64,000 nt of DNA from Chamaelirium japonicum (taxonomy: Eukaryota > Streptophyta > Magnoliopsida > Liliales > Melanthiaceae): contig CANTAL010000193.1 of NCBI GenBank assembly GCA_947650365.1, positions 186,001 to 250,000 on the forward strand, given 5' to 3'. The notes below the pieces were generated by a model. That model saw only the letters and a program-made list of their open reading frames with translations. It was not told where the DNA came from and searched no databases. Numbering within the stretch: position 1 is the first letter of the stretch; each line of letters opens with the position of its first letter. The translations under genes and the position numbers were made by a program. Positions 25,485 through 38,762 of the stretch are shown one piece after another.

Positions 25485-26556
25485 GTGCGAATGAATTAGA
25501 ATGGATCGTGCATATCAATTAGACTGGATCGTGCAAATAAATAAGAATAGATCATACGAATGAATTAGAATGGATCGTACGAATTAATTAGAATGGATAC
25601 ATTCGTGCGAATGAATTAGAATGGATTATATGAATGAATTAGAATGGATCGTACGAATGAATTAGAATGGATCATACGAATTAATTAGAATGGATCATAC
25701 GAATGAATTAGAATGGATCGTACGAATGAATTAGAATGGATCGTACGAATGAATTAGAATGGATCGTGCGAATGAATTAGAATGGATCGTACGAATGAAT
25801 TAGAATGGATACATTTGTGCGAATGAATTAGAATAGATCGTACGAATGAATTAGAATGGATCGTATGAATGAATTAGAATGGATCGTACGAATGAATTAG
25901 AATGGATCGTGCGTATGAATTAGAGTGGATCGTACGAATGAATTAGAATGGATCGTGTGAAAGAATTAGAATGGATCGTACGAATGAATTAGAATGGATC
26001 GTGCGAATGAATTAGAATGGATCGTACGAATTAATTAGAATGGATACATTTGTGCGAATGAATTAGAATGGATCGTACGAATGAATTAGAATGGATCGTA
26101 TGAATGAATTAGAATGGATCGTACGAATGAATTAGAATGGATCGTGCAAATGGATTAGAATGGATCGTACGAATGAATTAGAATGGATCGTACGAATGAA
26201 CTAGAAAGGATACATTTGTGCGAATGAATTAGAATGGATCGTACAAATGAATTAGAATGGATCGTACGAATGAATTAGAATGGATCTTACGAATGAATTA
26301 GAATAGATCGTAAGAATGAATTAGAATGGATCGTACGAATGAATTAGAATGGATATATTCGTGCGAATGATTTAGAATGAATCGGACGAATGAATTAGAA
26401 TGGATCGTACGAATGAATTAGAATGGATCGTACGAATGAATTAGAATGGATCGTACGAATAAATTAGAATGGATACATTCGTCCGAATGAATTAGAATGG
26501 ATCATACGAATGAGGAAGAATGGATCGTATGAATGAATTAGATTGGATCGTACGAT

Positions 26557-26601
26557 CCATTCTAATTCATTAGCATGGATCGTGCTAATGAATTAGAATG
26601 G
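26557..26601. repeat. 45-bp hairpin, 19-bp arms, spacer TGGATCG
   Basis: Identical over 45 bp to the hairpin at 23407, as expected for the second copy of the 3.1-kb duplication. Confidence 0.94.
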
Positions 26602-27351
26602 AATATACGAATGAATTAGAATGGATCGTAGAATGGATCGTACGAATGAATTAGAATGAATTAGAATGGATCGTACGAATGAATTAGAATAGATCATAGG
26701 AATGAATTAGAATGGATCGTGCAAATGTATTAGAATGGATATATTCGTGCAAATGAATTAGAATGGATCGTATGAATGTATTAGAATGGATCGGATGAGT
26801 GAATTAGAATAGATCGTACGAATGAATTAGAATAGATTGTATGAATGAATTAGAATGGATCGTACGAATGAATTAGAATGGATCGTATGAATGAATGGAT
26901 CATACGAATGAATTAGAATGGATCGTACGAATGAATTAGAATGGATAGTGCGAATGAATTAGAATCGATCGTACGAATGAATTAGAATGGATCGTACGAA
27001 TGAATTAGAATGGATTATACGAATGAGTAAGAATGGATCGTACAAATGAATTAGAATTGATCGTACGAATGAATTAGAATGGATCGTACTAATAAATTAG
27101 AATGGATACATTCGTCCGAATGAATTAGAATGGATCGTACGAATGAATTAGAATGGATCATATTAATGAATTAGAATGGATCGTACGAATGAATTAGAAT
27201 GGATACATTCGTGCGAATAAATTAGAATGGATCATGCACGAATGAGTAAGAATAAATTAGAATGGATCATACGAATGAATTAGAATGGATCGTACGAATG
27301 ATTTAGAATAGATCGTGTGAAAGAATTAGAATGGATTGTATGAATGAATTA

Positions 27352-27384
27352 GAATGAATTCGTACGATCCATTCGAATTCATTC
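27352..27384 (+). repeat. 33-bp junction (forward), copy 5
   Basis: Perfect arms; partner of copy 4 in the 3.1-kb tandem duplication. Confidence 0.93.
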
Positions 27385-27857
27385 GCACGATCCATTCTAA
27401 TTCATTCATACGATCCATTCTAATTCATTCATACAATCCAGTCTAATTCTTTCACACGATCCATTCTAATTCATTCGTAGGATCCATTCTAATTCATTCG
27501 TACAATCTATTCAATTTCATTCGTACGATCCATTCTTACTCATTCGTATGATCCATTCTAATTCATTCGGACGAATGTATCCATTCTAATTTATTCGTAC
27601 GATCCATTCTAATTCATTCGTACGATCCATTCTAATTCATTCGTCCGATCCATTCTAATTTATTCACACGATTGTATCCATTCTAATTCATTCGTACGAT
27701 TCATTCTAATTCATTCGTACGATCCATTCTAATTCATTCGTACGATCCATTCTAATTCATTCGCACAATCCATTCTAATTCATTCGCATGAATGTATCCA
27801 TTCTAAATCATTCGTACAATCCATTCTATTTCATTCGTACGATCCATTCTTACTCAT
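27362..27857 (-). repeat. Satellite block, - sense
   Basis: Repeat of 24212-24730, slightly shorter, with the same CTCATTGTACGAATG right end. Confidence 0.9.
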
Positions 27858-28593
27858 TGTACGAATGAATTAGAATGGATCCTACAAATGAATTAGAATG
27901 GATTGTGTGAAAGAATTAGAATGGATTGTATGAATGAATTAGAATGGATCGTATGAATGAATTAGAATGGATCGTACGAATGAATTAGAATGGATACATT
28001 CGTGCGAATGAATTAGAATTGATCATACGAATGAATTAGAATGGATCGTGCGAATGAATTAGAAAGGATCGTACGAATGAATTAGAATGGATGGTACGAA
28101 TGAACTAGAATGGATACATTCGTGCGAATGAATTAGAATAGATCGTACGAATGAATTAGAATAGATCTTACGAATGAATTAGAATGGATCGTACGAATGA
28201 ATTAGAATGGATCGTACGAATGAATTAGAATGGATACATTCGTACGAATGAATTAGAATGGATCGTACGAATGAATTAGAATGGATTGTACGGAATAAAT
28301 TAGAATGGATATATTTGAACGAATAAATTAGAATGGATCATACGAATGAATTAGAATGGATCGTACGAATGAATTAGAATGGATAGTGCGAATGAATTAG
28401 AATCGATCGTACGAATGAATTAGAATGGATCGTCCGAATGAATTAGAATGGATCATACGAATGAGTAAGAATGGATCGTACAAATGAAATAGAATGGATT
28501 GTACGAATGAATTAGAATGGATCCTATGAATGAATTAGAATAGATCGTGTGAAAGAATTAGAATGGATTGTATGAATGAATTAGAATGAATTC
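27858..28593 (+). repeat. Satellite block, + sense
   Basis: Begins like 24731, then diverges into a different order of units. Ends with GAATGAGTAAG, GGATTGTACG, GGATCCTATG, GTGTGAAAG and the 33-bp junction at 28584. These mark the left arm of the extended palindrome. Confidence 0.9.
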
Positions 28594-28616
28594 ATACGAT
28601 CCATTCGAATTCATTC
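28584..28616 (+). repeat. 33-bp junction (forward), copy 6
   Basis: One change in the left arm (GAATGAATTCA). Left flank has GAATGAGTAAG, GGATCCTATG and GTGTGAAAG, mirrored on the right. Confidence 0.92.
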
Positions 28617-31555
28617 GCACGATCCATTCTAATTCATTCATACAATCCATTCTAATTCATTCATACAATCCATTCTAATTCACTCATACGATCTATTCTA
28701 TTTCATTCGTACGATCCTTTCTTACTCATTCGTATGATCCATTCTAATTCATTCGGACAAATGTATCCATTCTAATTTATTCGTACGATCCATTCTAATT
28801 CATTCGTACGATCCATTCTAATTCATTCGTACGATCCATTCTAATTCATTCGTCCGATCCATTCTAATTCATTCGCACGAATATATCCATTCTAATTCAT
28901 TCGTCTGATCTATTCTAATTCATTCATACGATCCATTCTAATTCATTCGTTAGATCCATTCTAATTCACTCGTACGATCCATTCTAATTCATTCGTACGA
29001 TCCATTCTAATTCATTCGTACGATCCATTCTAATTCATTCGTACGATCCATTCTAATTCATTCGCACGAATGTATCCATTCTAGTTCATTCGTACGATCC
29101 ATTGTAATTCATTCGTACGATCCATTCTAATTCATTCGCACGATCCATTCTAATTCATTCGTACGATCCATTCTCATTCATTCGTCCGATCCATTCTAAT
29201 TTATTCGCACGAATGTATCCATTCTAATTCATTCGTACGATCCATTCTAATTCTTTCACACGATCCATTCTAATTCATTCGTACGATCCATTCTAATTCA
29301 TTCGCATGATCCATTCTAATTCATTCGTACGATCCATTCTAATTCATTCATACGATCCATTCTAATTCATTCGTATGATCCATTCTAATTCATTCGCACA
29401 AATGTATCCATTCTAATTCATTCGTACGATCCATTCTAATTCATTCGCATGATCCATTCTAATTCATTCGTACGATCCATTCTAATTCATTCGTACGATC
29501 CATTCTAATTCATTTGTATGATCCATTCTAATTAATTCGTATGATCCATTCTAATTCATTCGTACAATCCATTCTAATTCATTCATACAATCTATTCTAA
29601 TTCATTCGCACGAATGTATCCATTCTAATTAATTCGTACGATCCCTTCTAATTCATTCGTATGATCTATTCTTATTCATTCGCATGATCTAGTCTAATTG
29701 ATTCGCACGATCCATTCTAATTGATTCGCACGAATGTATCCATTCTAATTCATTCATACGATCAATTCTAATTCATTAATATGATCCATTCTAATTCATT
29801 CGTACGATCCACTCTAATTCATATGCACAAAGGTATCCATTCTAATTCATTCGTACGATCCATTCTAATTCATTCGTACGATCCATTCTAATTCATTCAT
29901 ACGATCCATTCTAATTCATTCGCGCAATCTACTCTAATTCATTCGTACGATCCATTCTAATTCATTCGTACGATCCATTCTAATTCATTCATACAATCCA
30001 TTCTAATTTATTCGCACGAATGTATTCATTCTAATTCATTCGTACGATCTATTCTAATTCATTAATATGATCCATTCTAATTCATTCGTACGATCCATTC
30101 TAATTCATTCGTAGGATCCATTCTAATTCATTCGTACGATCCATTCTAATTCATTCGCACAATCAATTCTAATTCATTCATACGATCTATTCTAATTCAT
30201 TCGCACGAATGTATCTATTCTAACTCATTCATACGATCCATTCTACTTCATTCGTACGATCCATTCTTACTCATTCGTATGATCCATTCTAATTCAATCG
30301 TACGATCCATTCTAATTCATTCGTACGATCCATTCTAATCCCTTCGTACGATCCATTCTAATTCATTCGTACGATCCATTCTAATTCCTTCGTACGATCC
30401 ATTCTAATTCCTTCGTACGATCCATTCTAATTCATTCGTACGATCCATTCTAATTCATTCGCGCAATCTATTCTAATTCATTCGTACGATCCATTCTAAT
30501 TCATTCGTACGATCCATTCTAATTCATTCATACAATCCATTCTAATTTATTCGCACGAATGTATCCATTCTAATTCATTCGTACGATCCATTCTAATTCA
30601 TTAATATGATCCATTCTAATTCATTCGTACGATCCATTCTAATTCATTCGTACGATCCATTCTAATTCATTCGTACGATCCATTCTAATTCATTCGCACA
30701 ATCAATTCTAATTCATTCATACGATCCATTCTAATTCATTCGCACGAATGTATCCATTCTAATTCATACGATCCATTCTACTTCATTCGTACTATCCGTT
30801 CTAATTCACTCATACGATCCATTCTAATTCATTCACATGAATGTATCCATTCTAATTTATTCGTACGATCCATTCTAATTCATTCGTACGAATGTAACCA
30901 TTCTAATTCATTCATTTGATCCATTCTAATTCATTCGCCCGATCCATTCTAATTCATTCGTCCGATCCATTCTAATCCATTCGCACGAATGTATCCATTC
31001 TAATTCATTCGTACGATCCATTCTAATTCATTCGCACGATCCATATTAATCCATTCGTACGATCCATTCTAATTCATTCGTACGATCCATTCTAATTCAT
31101 TCGCTCGAATGTATCCATTCTAATCCATTCGTACGATCCATTCTAATCCATTCGTACGATCCATTTTAATTCATTCGCATGAATGTAACCATTCTAATTC
31201 ATTCATTTGATCCATTCTAATTCATTCGTACGATCCATTCTAATTCATTCGTCCGATCCATTCTAATTCATTCGCACGAATGTATCCATTCTAATTCATT
31301 CGCACGATCCATTCTATTTCATTCGTACGATCCATTCTAATTCATTCGTACGAACCATTCTATTTCATTCGTACGATCCATTCTAATTCATTCGTACGAT
31401 CCATTCTTACTCATTCGTACGATCCATTCTAATTCCTTCGTACGATCCATTCTAATTCCTTCGTACGATCCATTCTAATTCCTACGTACGATCCATTCTA
31501 ATTCATTCGCACGATCCATTCTAATTCTTTCATACAATCCATTCTAATTCTTTCT
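28594..31555 (-). repeat. Long satellite block, - sense (3.0 kb)
   Basis: Contains an internal duplication with 539-bp displacement: CGCGCAATCT at 29921 and 30460, each followed by CATACAATCC, TTTATTCGCACG and CATTAATATG units. CATTCATTTGATCC markers lie near 30910 and 31200. Ends where TTTC meets TTGCGAATG near 31555. Confidence 0.91.
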
Positions 31556-32345
31556 TGCGAATGAATTAGAATGGATACCTTTGTGCATATGAATTAGAAT
31601 GGATCGTACGAATGAATTAGAATGGATCATATTAATGAATTAGAATGGATCGTACGAATGAACTAGAATGGATACATTCGTGTGAATGAATTAGAAAGGA
31701 TCGTGCGAATGAATTAGAATGGATCGTGCGAATGAATTAGAATGGATCGTGCGAATCGATTAGAATGGATCGTACGAATGAATTAGAATGGATCGTGCGA
31801 ATCAATTAGAATGGATCGTATGAATGAATTAGAATAGATTTTGTGAATGAAATAGAACTGATCGTACGAATGAATTAGAATGGATCGTACGAATGAATTA
31901 GAATGGATACATTTGTGCGAATGAATTAGAATGGATCGTACGAATTAATTAGAATGGATCGTATGAATGAATTAGAATGGATACATTCGTGCGAATGAAT
32001 TAGAATGGATCGTGCGAATCCATTAGACTGGATCGTGCGAATGAATAAGAATGGATCATACGAATGAATTAGAATGGATCGTACGAATTAATTAGAATGG
32101 ATACATTCGTGCGAATGAATTAGAATGGATTGTATGAATGAATTAGAATGGATGGTACGAATGAATTAGAATGGATCATACGAATTAATTACAATGGATC
32201 ATACGAATGAATTAGAATGGATCGTACGAATGAATTAGAATGGATCGTACGAATGAACTAGAATGGATCGTACGAATGAACTAGAATAGATACATTCGTG
32301 CGAATGAATTAGAATGGATCGTACGAATGAATTAGAATGGATCGT
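31556..32345 (+). repeat. Satellite block, + sense
   Basis: Begins with GATACCTTTGTGCATATG (31574) and the GATCATATTAATG unit. Ends at ATCGTACGAT (32341-32350). Confidence 0.91.
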
Positions 32346-32481
32346 ACGATTCATTCTAATTCATTCGTACGATCCATTCTAGTACATTCGTACGATTCAT
32401 GCTAATTCATTCGCACGATCCATTAGAATGGATCATGTGAAAGAATTAGAATGGATTTTATGAATGAATTAGAATGAATTC
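32346..32481. repeat. Two tiny opposed blocks between switches
   Basis: About 80 bp of minus units (32346-32425) meet about 56 bp of plus units at GATCCATT, AG, AATGGATC (32417-32434). The plus piece then runs into the 33-bp junction at 32472. Three switches in 140 bp make this one of the most scrambled spots. Confidence 0.88.
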
Positions 32482-32504
32482 GTATGATCCATTCGAATTC
32501 ATTC
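32472..32504 (+). repeat. 33-bp junction (forward), copy 7
   Basis: Arms perfect, spacer TATGATCCATT. Only about 56 bp of plus units precede it. Confidence 0.92.
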
Positions 32505-32883
32505 GCACGATCCATTCTAATTCATTCATACGATCCATTCTAATTCATTCATACAATCCATTCTAATTCTTTCACACGATCCATTCTAATTCATTCGTAG
32601 GATCCATTCTAATTCATTCGTACAATCTATTCTATTTCATTTGTACGATCCATTCTTGCTCATTCGTATGATCCATTCTAATTAATTCGGACGAATGTAT
32701 CCATTGTAATTTATTCGTACGATCCATTCTAATTCATTCGTACGATCCATTCTAATTCATTCGTATGATCCATTCTTACTCATTCGTATGATCCATTCTA
32801 ATTCATTCGTACGATCCATACTAATTCATTCGCACAATCTATTCTAATTCATTCGTACGATCCATTCTAATTCATTCGTACGA
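32482..32883 (-). repeat. Satellite block, - sense
   Basis: Follows the 33-bp junction and ends at the centre of the 54-bp perfect palindrome (32857-32910). Confidence 0.91.
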
Positions 32884-32910
32884 TCGTACGAATGAATTAG
32901 AATGGATCGT
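32857..32910. repeat. 54-bp perfect palindrome without spacer
   Basis: Every base from 32857 to 32883 pairs with its partner from 32910 back to 32884; the centre is CGATCG. Beyond one mismatch the symmetry continues for a further 15 bp on each side (to 32841 and 32926) and then more loosely. It is a minus-to-plus switch and the longest uninterrupted perfect palindrome I found here. Confidence 0.95.
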
Positions 32911-34614
32911 GCGAATGAATTAGAATGGATCGTACGAATGAATTAGAATGGATCGTACGAATGAACTAGAATGGATACATTCGTGCGAATGAATTAGAAT
33001 GGATCGTACAAATGAATTAGAATGGATCATACGAATGAATTAGAATGGATCTTACGAATGAATTAGAATGGATCGTACGAATGAATTAGAATGGATCGTA
33101 CGAATGAATTAGAATGCATCGTACGAAAGAATTAGAATGAATATATTCGTGCGAATGAATTAGAATGGATCGTACGAATGAATTAGAATGGATCGTATGA
33201 GTGAAATAGAACGGATAGAACGAATGAAGTAGAATGGATCGTATGAATGAATTAGAATGGATATATTCGTGCGAATGAAATAGAATGGATCGTATGAATG
33301 AATTAGAATTGATTGTGCGAATGAATTAGAATGGATCGTACGAATGAATTAGAATGGATCATACGAATGAATTAGAATGGATCGTACGAATGAATTAGAA
33401 TGAATCATATTAATGAATTAGAATGGATCGTACGAATGAATTAGAATGGATACATTCGTGCGAATAAATTAGAATGGATTGTATGAATGAATTAGAATGG
33501 ATCATACGAATGAATTAGAATGGATCGTACGAATGAATTAGAATAGATTGCGTGAATGAATTAGAATGGATCGTACGAATGAATTATAATGGATCGTACG
33601 AAGGAATTAGAATGGATCGTACGAATGAATTAGAATGGATCGTACGAATGAATTAGAATGGATCGTACGAAGGAATTAGAATGGATCGTACGAATGAATT
33701 AGAATGGATCGTACGATTGAATTAGAATGGATCATACGAATGAGTAAGAATGGATCGTATGAATGAATTAGATTGGATCGTACGATCCATTCTAATTCTT
33801 TAGCATGGATCGTGCTAATGAATTAGATAGGAATATACGAATGAATTAGAATGGATCGTAGAATGGATCGTACGAATGAATTAGAATGAATTAGAATGGA
33901 TCGTACGAATGAATTAGAATAGATCATAGGAATGAATTAGAATGGATCGTGCAAATGTATTAGAATGGATATATTCGTGCAAATGAATTAGAATGGATCG
34001 TATGAATGTATTAGAATGGATCGTATGAGTGAATTAGAATGGATCGTACGAATGAATTAGAATGGATCGTACGAATGAATTAGAATGGATTGTATGAATG
34101 AATTAGAATGGATCGTACGAATGAATTAGAATGGATCGTATGAATGAATGGATCATACGAATGAATTAGAATGGATCGTACGAATGAATTAGAATGGATA
34201 GTGCGAATGAATTAGAATCGATAGTACGAATGAATTAGAATGGATCGTACGAATGAATTAGAATGGATCATACGAATGAGTAAGAATAGATCGTACGAAT
34301 GAAATAGAATGGATCGTACGAATGAATTATAATGGATCGTACGAATAAATTAGAATGGATACATTCGTCCGAATGAATTAGAATGGATCGTACGAATGAA
34401 TTAGAATGGATCATATTAATGAATTAGAATGGATCGTACGAATGAATTAGAATGGATAGATTCGTGCGAATGAATTAGAATGGATCGTGCACGAATGAGT
34501 AAGAATAAATTAGAATGGATCATACGAATGAATTAGAATGGATCGTACGAATGAATTAGAATAGATCGTGTGAAAGAATTAGAATGGATTGTATGAATGA
34601 ATTAGAATGAATTC
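32884..34614 (+). repeat. Satellite block, + sense (1.7 kb)
   Basis: Second half is a third copy of the 23.4-24.2 kb region, with the hairpin at 33787-33831, GATCATAGG and GTGCAAATG units, and a shortened GTATGAATGAATGG unit near 34140. Ends in the 33-bp junction at 34605. Confidence 0.92.
33787..33831. repeat. 45-bp hairpin, diverged arms
   Basis: Same design and context as the hairpin at 23407, but the arms have changes (CTAATTCTTTAGCA on the left, GAATTAGATAGG on the right), so this is an older or faster-diverged copy. Confidence 0.88.
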
Positions 34615-34637
34615 GTACTATCCATTCGAATTCATTC
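34605..34637 (+). repeat. 33-bp junction (forward), copy 8
   Basis: Arms perfect, spacer TACTATCCATT. Belongs to the third partial copy of the 3.1-kb unit. Confidence 0.92.
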
Positions 34638-35783
34638 GCACGATCCATTCTAATTCATTCATACGATCCATTCTAATTCATTCATACAATCCAGTCTAAT
34701 TCTTTCACACGATCAATTCTAATTCATTCAAAGGATCCATTCTAATTCATTCGTACAATCTATTCTATTTCATTCGTACGATCCATCCTTAATCATTCGT
34801 ATGATCCATTCTAATTCATTTGGACGAATGTATCCATTCTAATTTATTCGTACGATCCATTCTAATTCATTCGTACGATCCATTCTAATTCATTCGTATG
34901 ATCCATTCTAATTTATTCGTCCGATCCATTCTAATTTATTCGCATGAATGTATCCATTCTAATTCATTCGTACGATCCATTCTAATTCATTCGCACGATC
35001 TATTCTAATTCATTCATACGATCCATCCTAATTCATTCGCACGAATGTATCCATTCTAATTCATTGATACGATCCATTCTACTTCATTCGTACTATCTGT
35101 TCTAATTCACTCATACGATCCATTCTAATTCATTCATACGATCCATTCTAATTCATTTGCACGAATATATCCATTATAATTCATTCGTACGATCCATTCT
35201 AATTCCTTCGTACGATCCATTCTAATTCCTTCGTACGATCTATTCTAATTCCTTTGTACGATCCATTCTATTTCATTCGTATGATCCATTCTAATTCCTT
35301 CGTACGATCCATTCTAATTCCTTCGTATCTATTCTAATTCACTCATACGATCCATTCTAATTCATTCGTACGATCCATTCTAATTCATTCATACAATCCA
35401 TTCTAATTCATTCGCACGAATGTATCCATTCTAGTTCATTCGTACGATCCATTCTAATTCATTCGTACGATCCATTCTAATTCATTCGCACGATCCATTC
35501 TAATTCATTCGTACGATCCATTCTAATTCATTCATACGATCCATTCTAATTCATTTGTACGATCCATTCTAATTCATTCGCACTATCCATTCTAATTCCT
35601 TCGTACGATCAATTCTAATTCATTCATACAATCCATTCTAATTCTTCCACACGATCCATTATAATTCATTCATACGATCCATTCTAATTCATTCGTGCAA
35701 TCTATTCTATTTCATTCGTATGATCCATTTTTACTCATTCGTACGATCCATTCTAATTCATTCACACGAATGTATCCATTCGT
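34615..35783 (-). repeat. Satellite block, - sense
   Basis: Usual series after the 33-bp junction, then units with CTAATTCCTTC and one shortened unit near 35328. Ends at CATTCGTACGAATG (35777-35790), preceded by GAATGTATC. The same right end occurs at 43055, and in a GAATATATC variant at 54268. Confidence 0.91.
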
Positions 35784-38739
35784 ACGAATGAATTAGAATA
35801 GAATGTACGAATGAATTAGAATGGATCGTACGAATGAATTAGAATGGATCGTACGAAGGAATTAGAATGGATCGTACGAATGAATTAGAATGGATCGTAC
35901 GAATGAAATAGAATAGATCGTTCGAATAAATTAGAATGGATCGTACGAAGGAATTAGAATGGATCGTACGATTGAATTAGAATGGATATATTCTTGCAGA
36001 TGAATTAGAATGGATCGTATGAATGTATTAGAATGGATCGTATGAGTGAATTAGAATGGATTGTACGAATGAATTAGAATGGATTGTATGAATGAATTAG
36101 AATGGATCGTATGAATGAATTAGAATGGATCGTATGAATGAATTAGAATTGATCGTACGAATGAATTAGAATGGATCGTGCGAATGAATTAGAATGGATC
36201 GTACGAATGAATTAGAATGGATCGTACGAATGAACTAGAATGGATACATTCGTGCGAATGAATTAGAATGGATCGTACGAATGAATTAGAATGGATCGTA
36301 CGAATGAATTAGAATGGATCGTACGAATGGATTAGAATGGATCATACGAATGAATTAGAATGGATCGTGCGAATGAATTAGAATGGATCGAACAAATGAA
36401 TTAGAATGGATATATTCGAGCGAATGAATTAGAATAGATCGTAGGAATGAATTAGAATGGATCATACGAATGAATTAGAATGGATCGTACGAACGAATTA
36501 AAATGGATCGTACGAACGAATTAGAATGGATCATATGAACGAATTAGAATTAATCGTACAAATGAATTAGAATGGATACATTCGAGCGAAAGAATTAGAA
36601 TGGATCGTACGAATGAATTAGAATAGATCATAGGAATGAATTAGAATGGATCGTGCAAATGAATTAGAATGGATACATTCGTGCAAATGAATTAGAATGG
36701 ATCGTGCGAATGAATTAGAATGGATCGTACGAATGAATTAGAATGGATATATTTGAACGAATGAATTAGAATGGATCGTACGAATGAATTAGAATGGATA
36801 GTGCGAATGAATTAGAATGGATCGTACGAATGAATTAGAATGGATACATTCGTGCGAATGAATTAGAATGGATCATACGAATGAGTAAGAATGGATCGTA
36901 CGAATGAAATAGAATGGATTATACAAATGAATTAGAATGGATACATTCGTGCGAATGAATTAGAATGGATCGTATGTACGAATGAATTAGAATGGATACA
37001 TTCGTGCGAATGAATTAGAATGGATCGTACGAAGGAATTAGAATGGATCGTGCGAATGAATTAGAATGGATCGTACGAATGAATTTGAATGGATCGTACG
37101 AATGAACTAGAATGGATACATTCGTGCGAATGAATTAGAATGGATCGTACGAATGAATTAGAATGGATCGTACGAATGAATTAGAATGGATCTTACGAAT
37201 GAATTAGAATGGATCGTACGAATAAATTAGAATGGATCGTATGAATGGTTTAGAATGGATACATTCGTGCGAATGAATTAGAATGGATCGAACGTATAAA
37301 TTAGAATGGATCGTACGAATGAATTAGAATGGATCAAATGAATGAATTAGAATGGTTACATTCATGCGAATGAATTAGAATGGATCGTACGAATGGATTA
37401 GAATGGATACATTCGTGCGAATGAATTAGAATGGATCATACGAATGAGTAAGAATGGATCGTACGAATGAAATAGAATGGATTGTACGAATGAATTAGAA
37501 TGGATCGTGCGAATGAATTTGAATGGATCGTACGAATGAATTAGAATGGATCGTGCTAATGAATTAGAATTGATCGTACGAATGAAATAGAATGGATTGT
37601 ACGAATGATTTAGAATGGATCATATGAATGAATTAGAATGGATCGTACGAATGATTTAGAATGGATACATTCGTGCCCATGAATTAGAATGGATCATACG
37701 AATGAAAAAGAATGGATCGTCCGAATGAAATAGAATGGATTGTACGAATGAATTAGAATGGATTCGTACGAATGAATTAGAATGGATACATTCGTGCGAA
37801 TGAATTAGAATGGATCGTACCAATGAGTAAGAATGGATCGTACGAATGAAATAGAATGGATTGTGCGAATAAATTAGAATGGATCGTACGAATGAATAAG
37901 AATGGATCGTGTGAAAGAATTAGAATGGATCGTACGAATGAATTAGAATGGATCATATTAATGAATTAGAATGGATCGTATGAATGAATTAGAATGGATA
38001 CATTCGTGCGAATGAATTAGAATGGATCAGACGAATGAATTAGAATGGATCGTACGAATGAATTAGAATGGATCAAATGAATGAATTAGAATGGTTACAT
38101 TCATGCGAATGAATTAGAATGGATCATACGAATGGATTAGAATGGATCGTATGAATGGATTAGAATGGATACATTCGAGTGAATGATTTAGAATGGATCA
38201 TACGAATGAATTAGAATGGATCATACGAATGAGTAAGAATGGATCGTATGAATGAAATAAAATGGATTGTACGAATGAATTAGAATGGATCGTACGAATG
38301 AATTAGAATGGATCGTGTGAAAGAATTAGAATGGATTGTATGAATGAATTAGAAAGGATCATATGAATGAATTAGAATGGATCGTACGAATGAATTCGAA
38401 TGGATCGTACAAATGAATTAGAATGGATCGTACGAATGAATTAGAATGGATACATTCGTGCGAATGAATTAAAATGGATACATTCGTGCGAAAGAATTAG
38501 AATAGGTCGTATGAATGAATTAGAATGGATCCTATGAATGAATTAGAATGGATCGTGCGAATGAATTAGAATGGATCGTACGAATGAATTAGAATGGATC
38601 GTGCTAATGAATTAGAATTGATCGAACGAATGAATTAGCATGGATCGTGCTAATGAATTAGAATGGAACGTACGAATGAATTAGAATGGATCGTGTGAAA
38701 GAATTAGAATGGATTGTATGAATGAATTAGAATGAATTC
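35784..38739 (+). repeat. Long satellite block, + sense (3.0 kb)
   Basis: Contains partial 282-bp blocks at 37350 and 38089 and the duplicate of the 20.75-21.06 kb segment at about 37670-38000. Ends with the GTGCTAATG / GATCGAACG series and the 33-bp junction at 38730. Confidence 0.92.
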
Positions 38740-38762
38740 GTACGATCCATTCGAATTCATTC
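38730..38762 (+). repeat. 33-bp junction (forward), copy 9
   Basis: Arms perfect; left flank of the GATCGAACG / GAACGTACG type; heads a long minus segment shared with copy 12. Confidence 0.93.

Larger units (their letters stand above)
24731..27361 (+). repeat. Long satellite block, + sense
   Basis: Holds a 282-bp block at 25203 and the 45-bp hairpin at 26557-26601. Second copy of the 3.1-kb duplication. Ends in the 33-bp junction at 27352. Confidence 0.92.
24731..27857. repeat. Right copy of the 3.1-kb tandem duplication
   Basis: Contains the same ordered landmarks as 21700-24730 and ends at the same CTCATTGTACGAATG switch. Part of the same unit (hairpin through 33-bp junction) appears a third time at 33787-34637. 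Confidence 0.85.
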
